Assembly: GCA_005884685.1 (NCBI GenBank)
Contig: VBAH01000041.1
Coordinates: 1-64,000, forward strand
DNA length: 64,000 nt
Reading direction: 5' to 3'
Source of the DNA: Alphaproteobacteria bacterium
GTDB lineage: Bacteria > Pseudomonadota > Alphaproteobacteria > Rhizobiales > Xanthobacteraceae
Shown here: piece by piece, positions 52,741 through 61,679 of the stretch
Layout of the letters: every line of letters begins with the position of its first letter
Position numbering within the stretch: position 1 is the first letter of the stretch
Position numbers and translations under genes: made by a program
The notes under the pieces: generated by a model
Told to the model about the DNA's origin: nothing
What the model saw: only the letters and a program-made list of their open reading frames with translations
Database searches by the model: none

Positions 52741-53994
52741 GTGCGTGCATTTCTCCAAAACGAGACCGATGCACTCGGCATGCGTGCCGAGGCGATGGTC
52801 AGCGAGCTTGGGGCTATTTCGGCTGAGCCGGATCGTCTTGTCCGCCTGTTCCTGACGCCTGAACATCGGCGCGCTGCGGACCGCGTGGCTGACTGGATGT
52901 GCAAGGCGGGACTCGCAGTCAGCGAGGATGCGCTCGGCACCGTTCGCGGGCGGCTTGAGGGGCAGGGAAAGAGGCGCCTGCTGATCGGCTCGCACATCGA
53001 CAGTGTGATCGATGCGGGAAAATACGACGGCGTCTTCGGCGTGATCGCGGGGATTCTGGCCGCAGAGCATTGTCGCGACAAACGACTGCCGTTTGGCATC
53101 GACGTTCTCGCCTTCGGCGACGAGGAGGGCTCACGCTTTCCCGTCACGCTCTCGTCCTCCTCCGCCTGCGCCGGCGTTTTCAAACCGGAGATGCTGGCGC
53201 AGGAAGACCGGAACGGGGTGACGCTCGCCGACGCGATCAAGGCTTACGGCAAATCGCCCGCGGACGTCCCGGCCGCCGCATATCGACTTGACCAGGCTGC
53301 GGCTTACGTCGAGGTGCACATCGAGCAGGGGCCGGTGCTCGAGGCGCGCAACCTGCCGCTCGGAGTGGTGACCGCGATCAACGGACAAACCTACCTGAAC
53401 GCCGAGTTTCTCGGCGAAGCCGGGCACGCCGGGACCGTGCCGATGCGGCTGCGGCGCGACGCGCTCGCCGGCGCCGCCGAAGCGATTCTGCTGGGCGAAA
53501 CGCTGGCGCGTGAATCGAACGGCGCGGCGGTTGCAACGGTGGGGCGCGTCGCGGTCGCGCCGGGTGCTGCGAACGTCATTCCGGGCAATGCCGTGGCGGT
53601 CTTCGACATCCGGTCCGGCGACGAGCCGGCGCGCGCGACGCTGGTCGAGGCATTGAAAAGCGGCCTCCGCGCGATTGCCGCCCGGCGCCATCTCGGCCTC
53701 ACCGTCACATCAACCCGCGAGGTCGCAACGACGCCATGCGATCCGCACATTCAGGATCAGTTCGCGGACGCGATCCGTGCGCTCGGTACGGAGCCGCTGC
53801 GGTTCGGCTCCGGTGCCGGCCACGACGGGCAGGCGATGGCGAAACTCTGCCCGATCGGAATGCTGTTCGTGCGCTGCCGCGGCGGTATCAGCCACAACCC
53901 GATGGAATACGCGAGCCCGCGCGACCTCGGGCTCGCCGTCGCGGCGCTGATCGGGTTCATCGAGCGCTTCGAGCCGGGAAGACTGAGCGGTTAA
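52741..53994 (+). CDS. M20-family Zn-hydrolase, allantoate amidohydrolase / N-carbamoyl amino acid hydrolase-like
   Basis: A 417-residue metallo-amidase. The metal site is formed by the His and Asp of LIGSHIDSVIDAGKYDG, the Glu pair of AFGDEEGSRFP, the His of VEVHIEQGP and the His of GSGAGHDGQAM. This set is common to allantoate amidohydrolases, ureidoglycolate and carbamoyl-amino-acid hydrolases, which cannot be separated by eye. The location in a purine catabolism locus favours allantoate. The start GTG at 52741 has no clear ribosome-binding site; the DUF983 gene ends 40 bases before it. The stop is six bases before the next ATG. Confidence 0.84.
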   Translation: MRAFLQNETDALGMRAEAMVSELGAISAEPDRLVRLFLTPEHRRAADRVADWMCKAGLAVSEDALGTVRGRLEGQGKRRLLIGSHIDSVIDAGKYDGVFGVIAGILAAEHCRDKRLPFGIDVLAFGDEEGSRFPVTLSSSSACAGVFKPEMLAQEDRNGVTLADAIKAYGKSPADVPAAAYRLDQAAAYVEVHIEQGPVLEARNLPLGVVTAINGQTYLNAEFLGEAGHAGTVPMRLRRDALAGAAEAILLGETLARESNGAAVATVGRVAVAPGAANVIPGNAVAVFDIRSGDEPARATLVEALKSGLRAIAARRHLGLTVTSTREVATTPCDPHIQDQFADAIRALGTEPLRFGSGAGHDGQAMAKLCPIGMLFVRCRGGISHNPMEYASPRDLGLAVAALIGFIERFEPGRLSG

Positions 53995-53999
53995 AAGCG

Positions 54000-55655
54000 A
54001 TGCCTGTTTCATCACCATCAATTATCGATACGCGCCGTGCCCAGATGTTTCCGACTCTGGAGCATTCGGAAATCCAACGCGTGCGCCGTTTCGGCGAGGT
54101 GCGCCGCTACGCCACCGGGGAGGCCCTCGCCCGGGTCGGCGTTGTCGGGCTTGGACTCACAATCGTTCTAGCGGGCAGAGTCGATATCACGCAGCACGAT
54201 CAATCCGGGCGCCGCCAGCTGATCGTGACCCACGGTCCCGGCGCATTCATGGGCGAGCTCGCGCAATTGGCCGGGCGTCCCGCGCTGGTCGATGCCTTTG
54301 CTGTGGAAGCCGTCGAAGCGCTGGTCATCCCGCCGGATCGTCTGCGCGCGCTGCTGATCGCGGAGGCTGAGCTCGGCGAACGGATCATGCGCGCGTTGAT
54401 CCTGCGCCGCGTCGGCCTGATTGAAACTGGCGCCGGCGGGCCGGTCATTATCGGTCGGTCGCAAAGCGGCGACGTCCTTCGCCTCGAAGGATTCCTGCGG
54501 CGCAATGGTCACCCCCATCAGCAGCTCGATTCAGAGACCGATCCGGAGGCCAAGGCACTGATCGATCGCTTCCATGTGGATCCGAGCCAGCTCCCGATCG
54601 TGCTGTGCCCGGGCGGGCAATTGCTGCGCAACCCGACCGAGATCGAACTCGCACGCTGCATCGGCCTCGTCGGTCCAATTGACGCAAGTCGCGTCTATGA
54701 CGTGGTGACCGTCGGGGCGGGTCCGGCCGGCCTCGCGACCGCGGTTTATGCCGCCTCGGAAGGCCTCTCGGTTCTTGTGCTCGATTGCCGCGCCTTCGGC
54801 GGTCAGGCAGGCGCATCCGCACGGATCGAAAACTATCTCGGCTTTCCGACCGGCATCACCGGCATGGCTCTGATGGCGCGTGCCTACAACCAGGCGCAGA
54901 AATTCGGGGCGGAGATGGCAATCCCGGCGGAGGTGAAGAGCCTCGCGGTTCGAGATGGCGGTTTCGTGCTCAAGCTCTCGGAAACTGAGCAAGTCCGATC
55001 GCGCGCCGTCGTTCTCGCCAGCGGCGCCGAATACCGGCGCCTCGATGTCGAGAACCTCGACGCTTTCGAAATGTCGAGTGTGCACTATTGGGCCTCGCCG
55101 CTGGAGGGAAAGTTGTGCTCCGGGCAAGAGGTGGCGCTGGTCGGAGCCGGAAATTCGGCGGGGCAGGCCGCGGTCTATCTCGCCAGCCAGGCCGCCAAGG
55201 TCTGGATGATCGTGCGCGGGCCGGAGCTGTCCGCGAACATGTCACGCTACCTCGTGGACCGGATTGCCGGGCTGCCGAATGTGGAAGTCGTGACGCAGGC
55301 GAAGGTCACCGCGCTCGAGGGCCGCGATGGTGTCCTGGAAGCGATCCGGTGGCGCCGCGCTTCGGGCGAGGAGACACGACGCCCGATTGGCCATCTGTTC
55401 CTGTTGATCGGGGCGGCGCCGAACACGAAATGGCTGGCGGGATCCGGAGTAGCAACTGACGCAAAGGGCTTCGTGCTGACGGGCACGGATATCGGCCCGG
55501 ACGTCCCGGCCCTGCAGACCGCGCGGCCGGGAGTCTTCGCGATCGGGGACGTGCGGCTGAACTCGACCAAGCGGGTTGCCGCCGCGGTCGGGGAGGGTGC
55601 GCAAGTGGTCGCTGCGCTCCATGGTTATTTGGCCACGGCGTCAGTAAGCCGCTAG
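54000..55655 (+). CDS. Thioredoxin-reductase-like flavoprotein with cNMP-binding domain, lacking the redox CxxC
   Basis: A 551-residue three-domain protein. Residues 20-140 are a cyclic-nucleotide-binding fold (FGEVRRYATGEALARVG, FMGELAQLAG). Residues 160-225 resemble a thioredoxin/glutaredoxin-like linker domain (FLRRNGHPHQQLDSE, LPIVLCPGGQLLRNP). From residue 232 there is a thioredoxin-reductase fold with FAD motif VTVGAGPAGLATAVY and NAD motif ALVGAGNSAGQAAV. At the position of the redox CxxC the sequence is HYWASPLEGKLC, with a single Cys. It therefore resembles ferredoxin-NADP reductase-like TrxR variants. It starts six bases after the amidohydrolase. Confidence 0.85.
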   Translation: MPVSSPSIIDTRRAQMFPTLEHSEIQRVRRFGEVRRYATGEALARVGVVGLGLTIVLAGRVDITQHDQSGRRQLIVTHGPGAFMGELAQLAGRPALVDAFAVEAVEALVIPPDRLRALLIAEAELGERIMRALILRRVGLIETGAGGPVIIGRSQSGDVLRLEGFLRRNGHPHQQLDSETDPEAKALIDRFHVDPSQLPIVLCPGGQLLRNPTEIELARCIGLVGPIDASRVYDVVTVGAGPAGLATAVYAASEGLSVLVLDCRAFGGQAGASARIENYLGFPTGITGMALMARAYNQAQKFGAEMAIPAEVKSLAVRDGGFVLKLSETEQVRSRAVVLASGAEYRRLDVENLDAFEMSSVHYWASPLEGKLCSGQEVALVGAGNSAGQAAVYLASQAAKVWMIVRGPELSANMSRYLVDRIAGLPNVEVVTQAKVTALEGRDGVLEAIRWRRASGEETRRPIGHLFLLIGAAPNTKWLAGSGVATDAKGFVLTGTDIGPDVPALQTARPGVFAIGDVRLNSTKRVAAAVGEGAQVVAALHGYLATASVSR

Positions 55656-55677
55656 TGATGATCGTATCTCTGATCGT

Positions 55678-56205
55678 TTACGAGTGCCCAGCCTCGTCCA
55701 GCGCCGCGAGCCAGCGTTCGAGGCGCGCGCGGTTGACGCCGAAATCCTTGCGGCCGATCAGGCTGCGCGAATAGATCGCCAGAGTTGATCGGTCGGCGCC
55801 GGCGGGAAATGCCTCGACATCAATCGTATCCGGAAAGCGCATCAGCCGCGTGCGTTGCAGGAGTCGCGCGCCGTGGGCGGGCGCGCCGGGCAGCTCGCGC
55901 GTGTCGGGCTCGGCGAGCGCGATCGTTCTCAACCGCGCCAGCAATTCCGCCGCCGGCATCGCGTAGACCTTTGACTCCCAATCCGGCTTCGCATTGGGGC
56001 AACGCCCGGCCGGACAGACCAGCGCATCGTTCGGCGTCGCGTGGCGCGTCAGCTTCGTCCAGTCGACGGGTCCAATGTCGAGGCGCCCGCCGGTGAGTTT
56101 CGCCAGTCCGTAGTAGGGCCCGTAACCGGGGCGCTTTTCCAGCCGTGTATAGGCGAGCGCCAGAACGATAACGAGCAGCGCGCCGATGACGAGCAGGGTC
56201 ATCAT
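55678..56205 (-). CDS. DUF1499 family membrane-anchored protein
   Basis: A 175-residue protein with one N-terminal membrane helix (MTLLVIGALLVIVLALAYTR). The rest resembles the DUF1499 family (NDALVCPAGRCPNAKPDWESKVYA, VDVEAFPAGADRSTLAIYSRSLIGRKDFGVNRARLERWL-type pattern). Its function is unknown. Its ATG shares one base with the RimO stop on the same strand, so the two are co-translated. The convergent flavoprotein gene ends 22 bases away. Confidence 0.82.
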   Translation of the reverse strand: MMTLLVIGALLVIVLALAYTRLEKRPGYGPYYGLAKLTGGRLDIGPVDWTKLTRHATPNDALVCPAGRCPNAKPDWESKVYAMPAAELLARLRTIALAEPDTRELPGAPAHGARLLQRTRLMRFPDTIDVEAFPAGADRSTLAIYSRSLIGRKDFGVNRARLERWLAALDEAGHS

Positions 56206-57515
56206 CAGAAGCCGACGGCCATGCCGTACAGGTCGTAGTCGTCGGCGCGCTCGATCTTCACCGTGGCAATCTCTCCGAGGCGCAGCGGCCGCCGGCTTGC
56301 GACATGGACCGCGCCGTCGATGTCGGGCGCGTCGCCTTTCGAGCGCCCTTTCGCAACGGTCGGGCCCACTTCATCGACGATCACCTGCTGGCGCGTGCCG
56401 ACCTTGGCTTTCAGCCGCTTTGCCGAAATCGCCTGCTGACGCTGCATGAAGCGATGCCAGCGTTGCTCCTTCACGGCGTCCGGCACCGGCGCCGCGAGGT
56501 CGTTTGCGACCGCACCTGCGACCGGCTCGTACTTGAAGCAGCCCTCACGATCGAGCTGCGCCTCGTCGAGCCAGTCGAGCAGCATCGCGAAGTCCGCGTC
56601 GGTCTCGCCCGGAAATCCCACGATGAAGGTCGAGCGGATCGTCAGCGACGGGCAGATCCCGCGCCAGCGACGAATGCGCTCCAGCGTCTTCTCCTGCGCG
56701 GCCGGGCGCTTCATGCGCTTGAGCACATCGGGCGCGGCGTGCTGGAACGGGATGTCGAGGTAGGGCAGGACCTTGCCATCCGCCATCAGCGGAATGACCT
56801 CATCCACGTGCGGGTACGGATAGACGTAGTGCAGCCGCACCCAGACGCCGAGCTCGCCCAGCTCGCGCGCAAGATCGATGAATTTCGCGCGCACCGCGCG
56901 TCCCTTCCATCGGCTCTCGGCGTATTTCACGTCCACGCCGTAGGCCGAGGTGTCCTGCGAGATGACGAGCAATTCCTTCACGCCGGCCTTCACCAGTTGC
57001 TCCGCTTCGCGCAGCACGTCGGCGGCGGGGCGGGAGACGAGATCGCCGCGCAGCTTCGGGATGATGCAGAACGAGCAGCGGTTGTTGCAGCCTTCGGAAA
57101 TCTTCAGGTACGCGTAGTGGCGCGGCGTAAGCTTGATGCCCTCGGGCGGCACCAGATCGACGAACGGGTCGTGCGGCCGGGGGGCCGCGCGATGCACCGC
57201 CTCGACCACGCTCTCGTATTGCTGTGGGCCGGTGACGGCGAACACGTGGGGAAATCTTTCGGTGATCTTCTCCGGCTCCGCGCCCATGCAGCCGGTCACG
57301 ACGACCTTGCCGTTCTCGCCAAGTGCCGCGCCGATCGCGTCGAGCGATTCCGCCTGCGCCGAGTCGAGGAAGCCGCAGGTGTTGACGATCACGAGATCGG
57401 CGCCAGCGTGCTCGCGCGAGAGCTCGTAGCCCTCGGCGCGCAAACGCGTCAGAATGCGCTCGCTGTCGACGAGCGCTTTCGGGCAGCCGAGCGAAACGTA
57501 GGAAATGCGGGCCAT
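56205..57515 (-). CDS. rimO: Ribosomal protein uS12 (S12) methylthiotransferase RimO
   Basis: A 436-residue radical-SAM enzyme that methylthiolates an Asp of ribosomal protein S12. The first iron-sulfur domain begins [16 protein letters not shown] with Cys10. The radical-SAM motif is [20 protein letters not shown] (CxxxCxxC). The middle TIM-barrel segment and C-terminal TRAM domain ([19 protein letters not shown]) are also present. RimO is separated from MiaB by PKALVDSE at the N-terminus and GDLVSRPA. The gene overlaps the DUF1499 gene by one base. A palindromic repeat ends at its upstream side. Confidence 0.95.
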   Translation of the reverse strand: MARISYVSLGCPKALVDSERILTRLRAEGYELSREHAGADLVIVNTCGFLDSAQAESLDAIGAALGENGKVVVTGCMGAEPEKITERFPHVFAVTGPQQYESVVEAVHRAAPRPHDPFVDLVPPEGIKLTPRHYAYLKISEGCNNRCSFCIIPKLRGDLVSRPAADVLREAEQLVKAGVKELLVISQDTSAYGVDVKYAESRWKGRAVRAKFIDLARELGELGVWVRLHYVYPYPHVDEVIPLMADGKVLPYLDIPFQHAAPDVLKRMKRPAAQEKTLERIRRWRGICPSLTIRSTFIVGFPGETDADFAMLLDWLDEAQLDREGCFKYEPVAGAVANDLAAPVPDAVKEQRWHRFMQRQQAISAKRLKAKVGTRQQVIVDEVGPTVAKGRSKGDAPDIDGAVHVASRRPLRLGEIATVKIERADDYDLYGMAVGF

Positions 57516-57532
57516 CAGGAGACTTTTTGTTT

Positions 57533-57581
57533 GAGCATGATCCTATCCGAAAACCGGTTCCCACTTTTCGGGATCATGCTC
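57533..57581. repeat. Palindromic repeat overlapping the 3' end of a gene
   Basis: Outer arms GAGCATGATCC (57533-57543) and GGATCATGCTC (57571-57581) are perfect inverted repeats, with an inner pair CCGAAAA (57547-57553) and TTTTCGG (57565-57571). This is a common intergenic repeat type in Bradyrhizobium-like genomes. Its right arm includes the stop codon (complement of 57574-57576) of the M20 peptidase gene. Confidence 0.88.
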
Positions 57582-58965
57582 GCGGCGTGCCAGGCTCGCC
57601 CAGGTCCCAGTAAAGCCCCGCCATGATCCCGAGCGCCTCGCGCGCCAGCGTCACGGGGAAATGCTCGTTCGGTGCATGCTGCGAGCAGCCCGGATAGGAG
57701 TGCGGCACCCAGATGGTCGGCAGACCCAGCCCTTCGGAGAAGATATCGTTCGGCAGCGACCCGCCGACATTCGGCAACACGGCGGGCTTTTTGTTCGTGG
57801 TCTTGGCAACGGAGGTCGCGGCCCAGCGCGCCCACGGATGCTCGGGGTCGAGCCGCGTCGCGTTCATGATGTCGTCGCGGCCCTTGGCAATCTGCACCAT
57901 CGGGAAGCCGTGCCGGTCGAGATGGCGGCGCAGCGCAGGCAAAAACTCGTCCGGGTCGGTGCCGACGACGAAACGGATCTGTCCGCGCGCCCAGGCGCGC
58001 GGCGGGACCGCATTGACCGGGCTCTCCGGGTTGCCGGCGGTCATGGCGAGGATGTCGAAGGTGCACCAGGCGAACACTTTTTCGGCGAGCGTCAGCCCTG
58101 GCTCGGCCCAGTTCGGATCGATCTCGGGATCGCCCGGAGCGGAGGCGATTTCACAGTCGGCAAGCGCGCCGCGCACGGAGTCCGGGATGCCGGCCGCCGG
58201 CACCCATTCGGGAATGCGGATTTGCCCCGTGGGCCCCGTGATGGTCGAGAGCGCGTGCACCAGCTGGATCGCGGGACTGGAGAGCAGGCCGCCCCAATTG
58301 CCCGAATGGTGTCCGCCCTCGCGCGCGTCGATCCAGATGTCGATCGGGTAGGCCCCGCGGGTGCCGAGCGAGATCGTTGGACGATCGGCGGTGAGGCGAG
58401 GCCCGTCCGAGCCGACGAGCACATCGGCCTTGAGCAGCTCGCGGTTCTCCGCGCAGACCTCGCGCAGGCCGGGCGAGCCGGTTTCCTCACCCATCTCGAT
58501 CAGCCATTTCGCGTTGAAGCCAAGCTTGCCGCGCTCGGCGAGCACGGCTGCCTGTGCCGCGATGTTGATCGTGTGCTGGCCTTTGTTGTCGACGACGCCG
58601 CGCCCGTAGTAGCGGCCGTCTTTCTCGGTCAGTTCCCAGGGCGAAAGGCCGGGCTGCCAACCGGCATCGAGCCCACGAATGACGTCACCGTGGCCATATC
58701 CGAGCACTGTCGGCAGGGCAGGGTCTTCAATGCGCTCGGCGTACAGGAAAGGCCCTTTCGCTTTCTGCTGCGTCAGTGCGCGGCAGGCAAAGCCGAGCTT
58801 CTCCAGCGCAGGCGCGATCTCACTTGAAAGATAACGCCCAAGCTCCGGACCGCGCTCCGGATTCTGGCTCTCGGTCGGGATCGCGACGCGGCGCGCGAGG
58901 TCGCTCTTGAAGGCGCCGGAATCGAAATACGCTTCGGCGCGTGAGATGGCTGCGGCACGGGACAT
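57574..58965 (-). CDS. M20-family dipeptidase/peptidase
   Basis: A 463-residue zinc peptidase. The metal and catalytic residues are in GYGHGDVI (His92), RGVVDNKGQ (Asp126) and the Glu pair GEETGSPG (160-161). The later SLGTRGAYPIDI and HHSGNWGG segments belong to the dimerisation lid. The frame runs 34 codons further upstream, but those lie inside the tRNA-Ser gene. I therefore start at the ATG at 58965. The last codons and the stop are supplied by a palindromic repeat. Substrate is not predicted beyond a dipeptide or acyl-amino-acid. Confidence 0.88.
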   Translation of the reverse strand: MSRAAAISRAEAYFDSGAFKSDLARRVAIPTESQNPERGPELGRYLSSEIAPALEKLGFACRALTQQKAKGPFLYAERIEDPALPTVLGYGHGDVIRGLDAGWQPGLSPWELTEKDGRYYGRGVVDNKGQHTINIAAQAAVLAERGKLGFNAKWLIEMGEETGSPGLREVCAENRELLKADVLVGSDGPRLTADRPTISLGTRGAYPIDIWIDAREGGHHSGNWGGLLSSPAIQLVHALSTITGPTGQIRIPEWVPAAGIPDSVRGALADCEIASAPGDPEIDPNWAEPGLTLAEKVFAWCTFDILAMTAGNPESPVNAVPPRAWARGQIRFVVGTDPDEFLPALRRHLDRHGFPMVQIAKGRDDIMNATRLDPEHPWARWAATSVAKTTNKKPAVLPNVGGSLPNDIFSEGLGLPTIWVPHSYPGCSQHAPNEHFPVTLAREALGIMAGLYWDLGEPGTPRA

Positions 58966-58982
58966 TCGGGCTCTTTCTGCAC

Positions 58983-59073
<91 letters not shown>

Positions 59074-59294
59074 GGATCTGCCCTCAATTGCGCAAAGGAC
59101 ACAGTGTTTGCAAGCTTTGCGCGCGCGCCGGCGACTGCCTCAGGAAAGCCTCAAAATTTCAATGCGGTGTTTACCACCGGGAAAGAGCCGCGGTTGGCCA
59201 GGGCGGCAAACGCGGCTATTTTAACCAATGCGGGATAGGGGTCGGATCCTGGTGCGGTGAAAACCGCGGAAATGACGGGGAAATCTTCACTCCG

Positions 59295-60320
59295 ATGGGG
59301 TGGTACGGGGACAGTGGAACTGTAACGCTTGCGCGCGCGGCTGCGGCCGCGCTCGGCTGCCTTTTGCTCGCGAATTGCTCTTCGTCCTCCAAGCTGACGA
59401 GCCGCGTCGATCCGAGATACGGCGTCGCTGCGAGCCCGCGCGTGGTCGAGCCCGGCCAGCCGGTGCCGAAGGGCGGGGGCGTCTACCGCGTCGGCAAGCC
59501 CTACCAGGTCGCCGGCGTCACCTACACGCCGGAAGAGAACAGCCGCTACCGCTCCGAGGGCCTCGCCTCCTGGTATGGCGACGATTTCCACGGCCGGCTC
59601 ACGGCGAACGGCGAAGTCTACGACATGCAGGCGATATCGGCCGCCCATCCGACGATGCCGATGCCGAGCTATGCGCGCGTCACCAACCTTTCGACGCGCA
59701 AATCGCTGATCGTGCGCGTGAATGACCGCGGCCCCTATCATGCCAACCGCGAGATCGATCTGTCGGCCCGCGCTGCGGATCTACTCGGGTTCCGCAATCA
59801 CGGAACCGCGCGCGTGCGCGTGGAGTATGTCGGCCCGGCGCCCCTCGAAGGAACGGACGACCGCCAGCTGGTGGCGACGTTGCGGGAGGGGCAGCCCGCG
59901 CCCTCTCCGGTGATGGTCGCGTCGAACCGCTTCCTGCCGAATTTCGGCCGTCCCGTGCGCGGCGCGCCGCTGCCGCAGGAGCGGCCGTACGATCTGGGCG
60001 AGCGCAGCGACCGCGTCGCGATGGAGAGCTACCCCCAGCTTCGCTCGACCAGCGACGCGCGCATGCTTGCCAGCGAGGCACTCGCACGCCACCCGATCAA
60101 TCGGCGCATGGCCGATGTTTCCCCGGATACCGAGACGCCGCGGCACATCGCGGCCCGGCTGCGGGCGGCGGAGGCGCGTGAGATGGCTTCGAGCGAGGTG
60201 ACGGCGGCCCGATCCGGTCCGTGGACCCCACCGCCCCCGGCGGTCTCGCCGGTCAGCGCGTATGCGCCGGCCCGCCTGGACGGCGCGCAAGCGGTCGCCA
60301 GCGGCCGCGGCCTGTACTAA
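59295..60320 (+). CDS. rlpA: RlpA-family septal ring lytic transglycosylase (lipoprotein)
   Basis: A 341-residue lipoprotein. The lipobox is GCLLLANC, with the lipid-attached Cys about 30 residues in. The double-psi beta-barrel RlpA domain follows: GLASWYGDDFHGRLTANGE, VRVNDRGPYHANREIDLS and ARAADLLG. The Asp of VNDRGP and the nearby His are the family catalytic residues that cut peptidoglycan strands. There is no SPOR domain at the C-terminus; the last 120 residues look disordered. The start ATG at 59295 is the first that gives a lipoprotein signal; a later GTG could also work. Confidence 0.88.
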   Translation: MGWYGDSGTVTLARAAAAALGCLLLANCSSSSKLTSRVDPRYGVAASPRVVEPGQPVPKGGGVYRVGKPYQVAGVTYTPEENSRYRSEGLASWYGDDFHGRLTANGEVYDMQAISAAHPTMPMPSYARVTNLSTRKSLIVRVNDRGPYHANREIDLSARAADLLGFRNHGTARVRVEYVGPAPLEGTDDRQLVATLREGQPAPSPVMVASNRFLPNFGRPVRGAPLPQERPYDLGERSDRVAMESYPQLRSTSDARMLASEALARHPINRRMADVSPDTETPRHIAARLRAAEAREMASSEVTAARSGPWTPPPPAVSPVSAYAPARLDGAQAVASGRGLY

Positions 60321-60463
60321 GTCACCGATTTCACCAGCCAGCTCGCTGCTCCGGCCCAATTCTCGGGTGCGGGGCCTTTGATTCGCCGAATGTCGTTGGC
60401 AAATTCGGTTGCCAATCGATACATCTGAATACGGACGCCGGGGGCCGTCCGGCGGAGTGTGCC

Positions 60464-61675
60464 ATGCCGGTTTTGTCTCGCTTGCCTATGCGAAACGCAG
60501 CTTTCGCAATCGCCGCCGCGCTGATCCTGTCGTTGCTCCCGGCCGCCGCGCAAACGCCGCCGCCGAAGAAGGAAGAATTCCAGATCAGCGCACCGTATGC
60601 GATCCTGATCGAGGCCGACAGCGGCACGGTGCTGTTCGAGAAGAACGCCGACAAACTCAATCCGCCCGCCAGCATGTCCAAGCTGATGACGGTCGAGCTG
60701 GTGCTGCACACCATCGCCCAAGGCAAGCTGAAGCTCGACGACGAGATGACCATCAGCGAGAACGCCTGGCGCAAAGGCGGCGCGCCGTCCGGCGGCTCGG
60801 CGATGTTCGCGGCGCTCAACAGCCGCGTCAGCGTCGACAACCTGCTGCACGGCGTGATGGTCCAGTCGGGCAACGACGCCTGCATCGCACTCGCCGAAGG
60901 TATCGCGGGGAACGAACTGGCCTTTTCCGAGCTGATGAACAGGCGCGCGCGCGAAATCGGCCTGGCGCAGTCGCATTTCACCAACTCGACCGGCATCCAC
61001 GAACCCGAACACCTGATGACGGCCCGCGAGCTGGCCAAGCTGGCGCAGCACATCATCAAAACCTACGCGGAGCCCTACAAGATTTACGCCGAACGTGAGT
61101 TCACCTGGAACAAGGTGCGCCAGCAGAATCGCAATCCGCTGCTCGCGCTGAACATCGGCGCGGATGGCTTGAAGACCGGCTACACCAAGGAGGCCGGCTA
61201 CGGCCTTGTCGCGTCCGCCGTGAACAACGGCTTGCGCCTGATCGCGGTCGGCAACGGCTTCAAGACCATGAAGGAGCGCAGCGACGAAATGCGCAAGCTG
61301 ATGGAATGGGGCTTCCGCGCGTTCGAATCGCGCCAGCTGTTCGCGCAGGGGGAGACGGTCGGCGAGGCAAAGCTTTATGGCGGGGCGCAAGCGCGTGTGG
61401 CGCTGGTCAGTCCGACGCCGATCCGTCTGCTGGTGCCGCGCGCGGCATCGGAAAAGCTCAGCGCCAAGGTGGTCTATGCCGGTCCGGTGCGGGCGCCGGT
61501 CGAGAAAGGCCAGCCGATCGGCACGCTGAAAGTCTCGCGTGGGGACAATATCGTGATGGAGGCTCCCTTGCAGGCGGGCGAGGATGTCGGCAGCGGAAGC
61601 TTGCATCAGCGCGCGTTCGACGCGATGAGCGAGCTTGTGATCAACGTGTTCCGCGCCGGCGTCGATCGGTTGTAA
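60464..61675 (+). CDS. dacA: D-alanyl-D-alanine carboxypeptidase (PBP5/6-like)
   Basis: A 403-residue exported penicillin-binding protein that trims the terminal D-Ala from peptidoglycan peptides. The signal peptide is AIAAALILSLLPAAAQ. Active-site motifs are SMSKL (SxxK), SGN (SxN, in VQSGNDAC) and KTG (GLKTGYTKEAG). The C-terminal beta-sandwich and amphipathic helix, typical of DacA, follow. It is the second gene of a conserved rlpA-dacA-tmk-holB-metG block. GGAG upstream supports the ATG at 60464. Confidence 0.94.
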   Translation: MPVLSRLPMRNAAFAIAAALILSLLPAAAQTPPPKKEEFQISAPYAILIEADSGTVLFEKNADKLNPPASMSKLMTVELVLHTIAQGKLKLDDEMTISENAWRKGGAPSGGSAMFAALNSRVSVDNLLHGVMVQSGNDACIALAEGIAGNELAFSELMNRRAREIGLAQSHFTNSTGIHEPEHLMTARELAKLAQHIIKTYAEPYKIYAEREFTWNKVRQQNRNPLLALNIGADGLKTGYTKEAGYGLVASAVNNGLRLIAVGNGFKTMKERSDEMRKLMEWGFRAFESRQLFAQGETVGEAKLYGGAQARVALVSPTPIRLLVPRAASEKLSAKVVYAGPVRAPVEKGQPIGTLKVSRGDNIVMEAPLQAGEDVGSGSLHQRAFDAMSELVINVFRAGVDRL

Positions 61676-61679
61676 GCCT

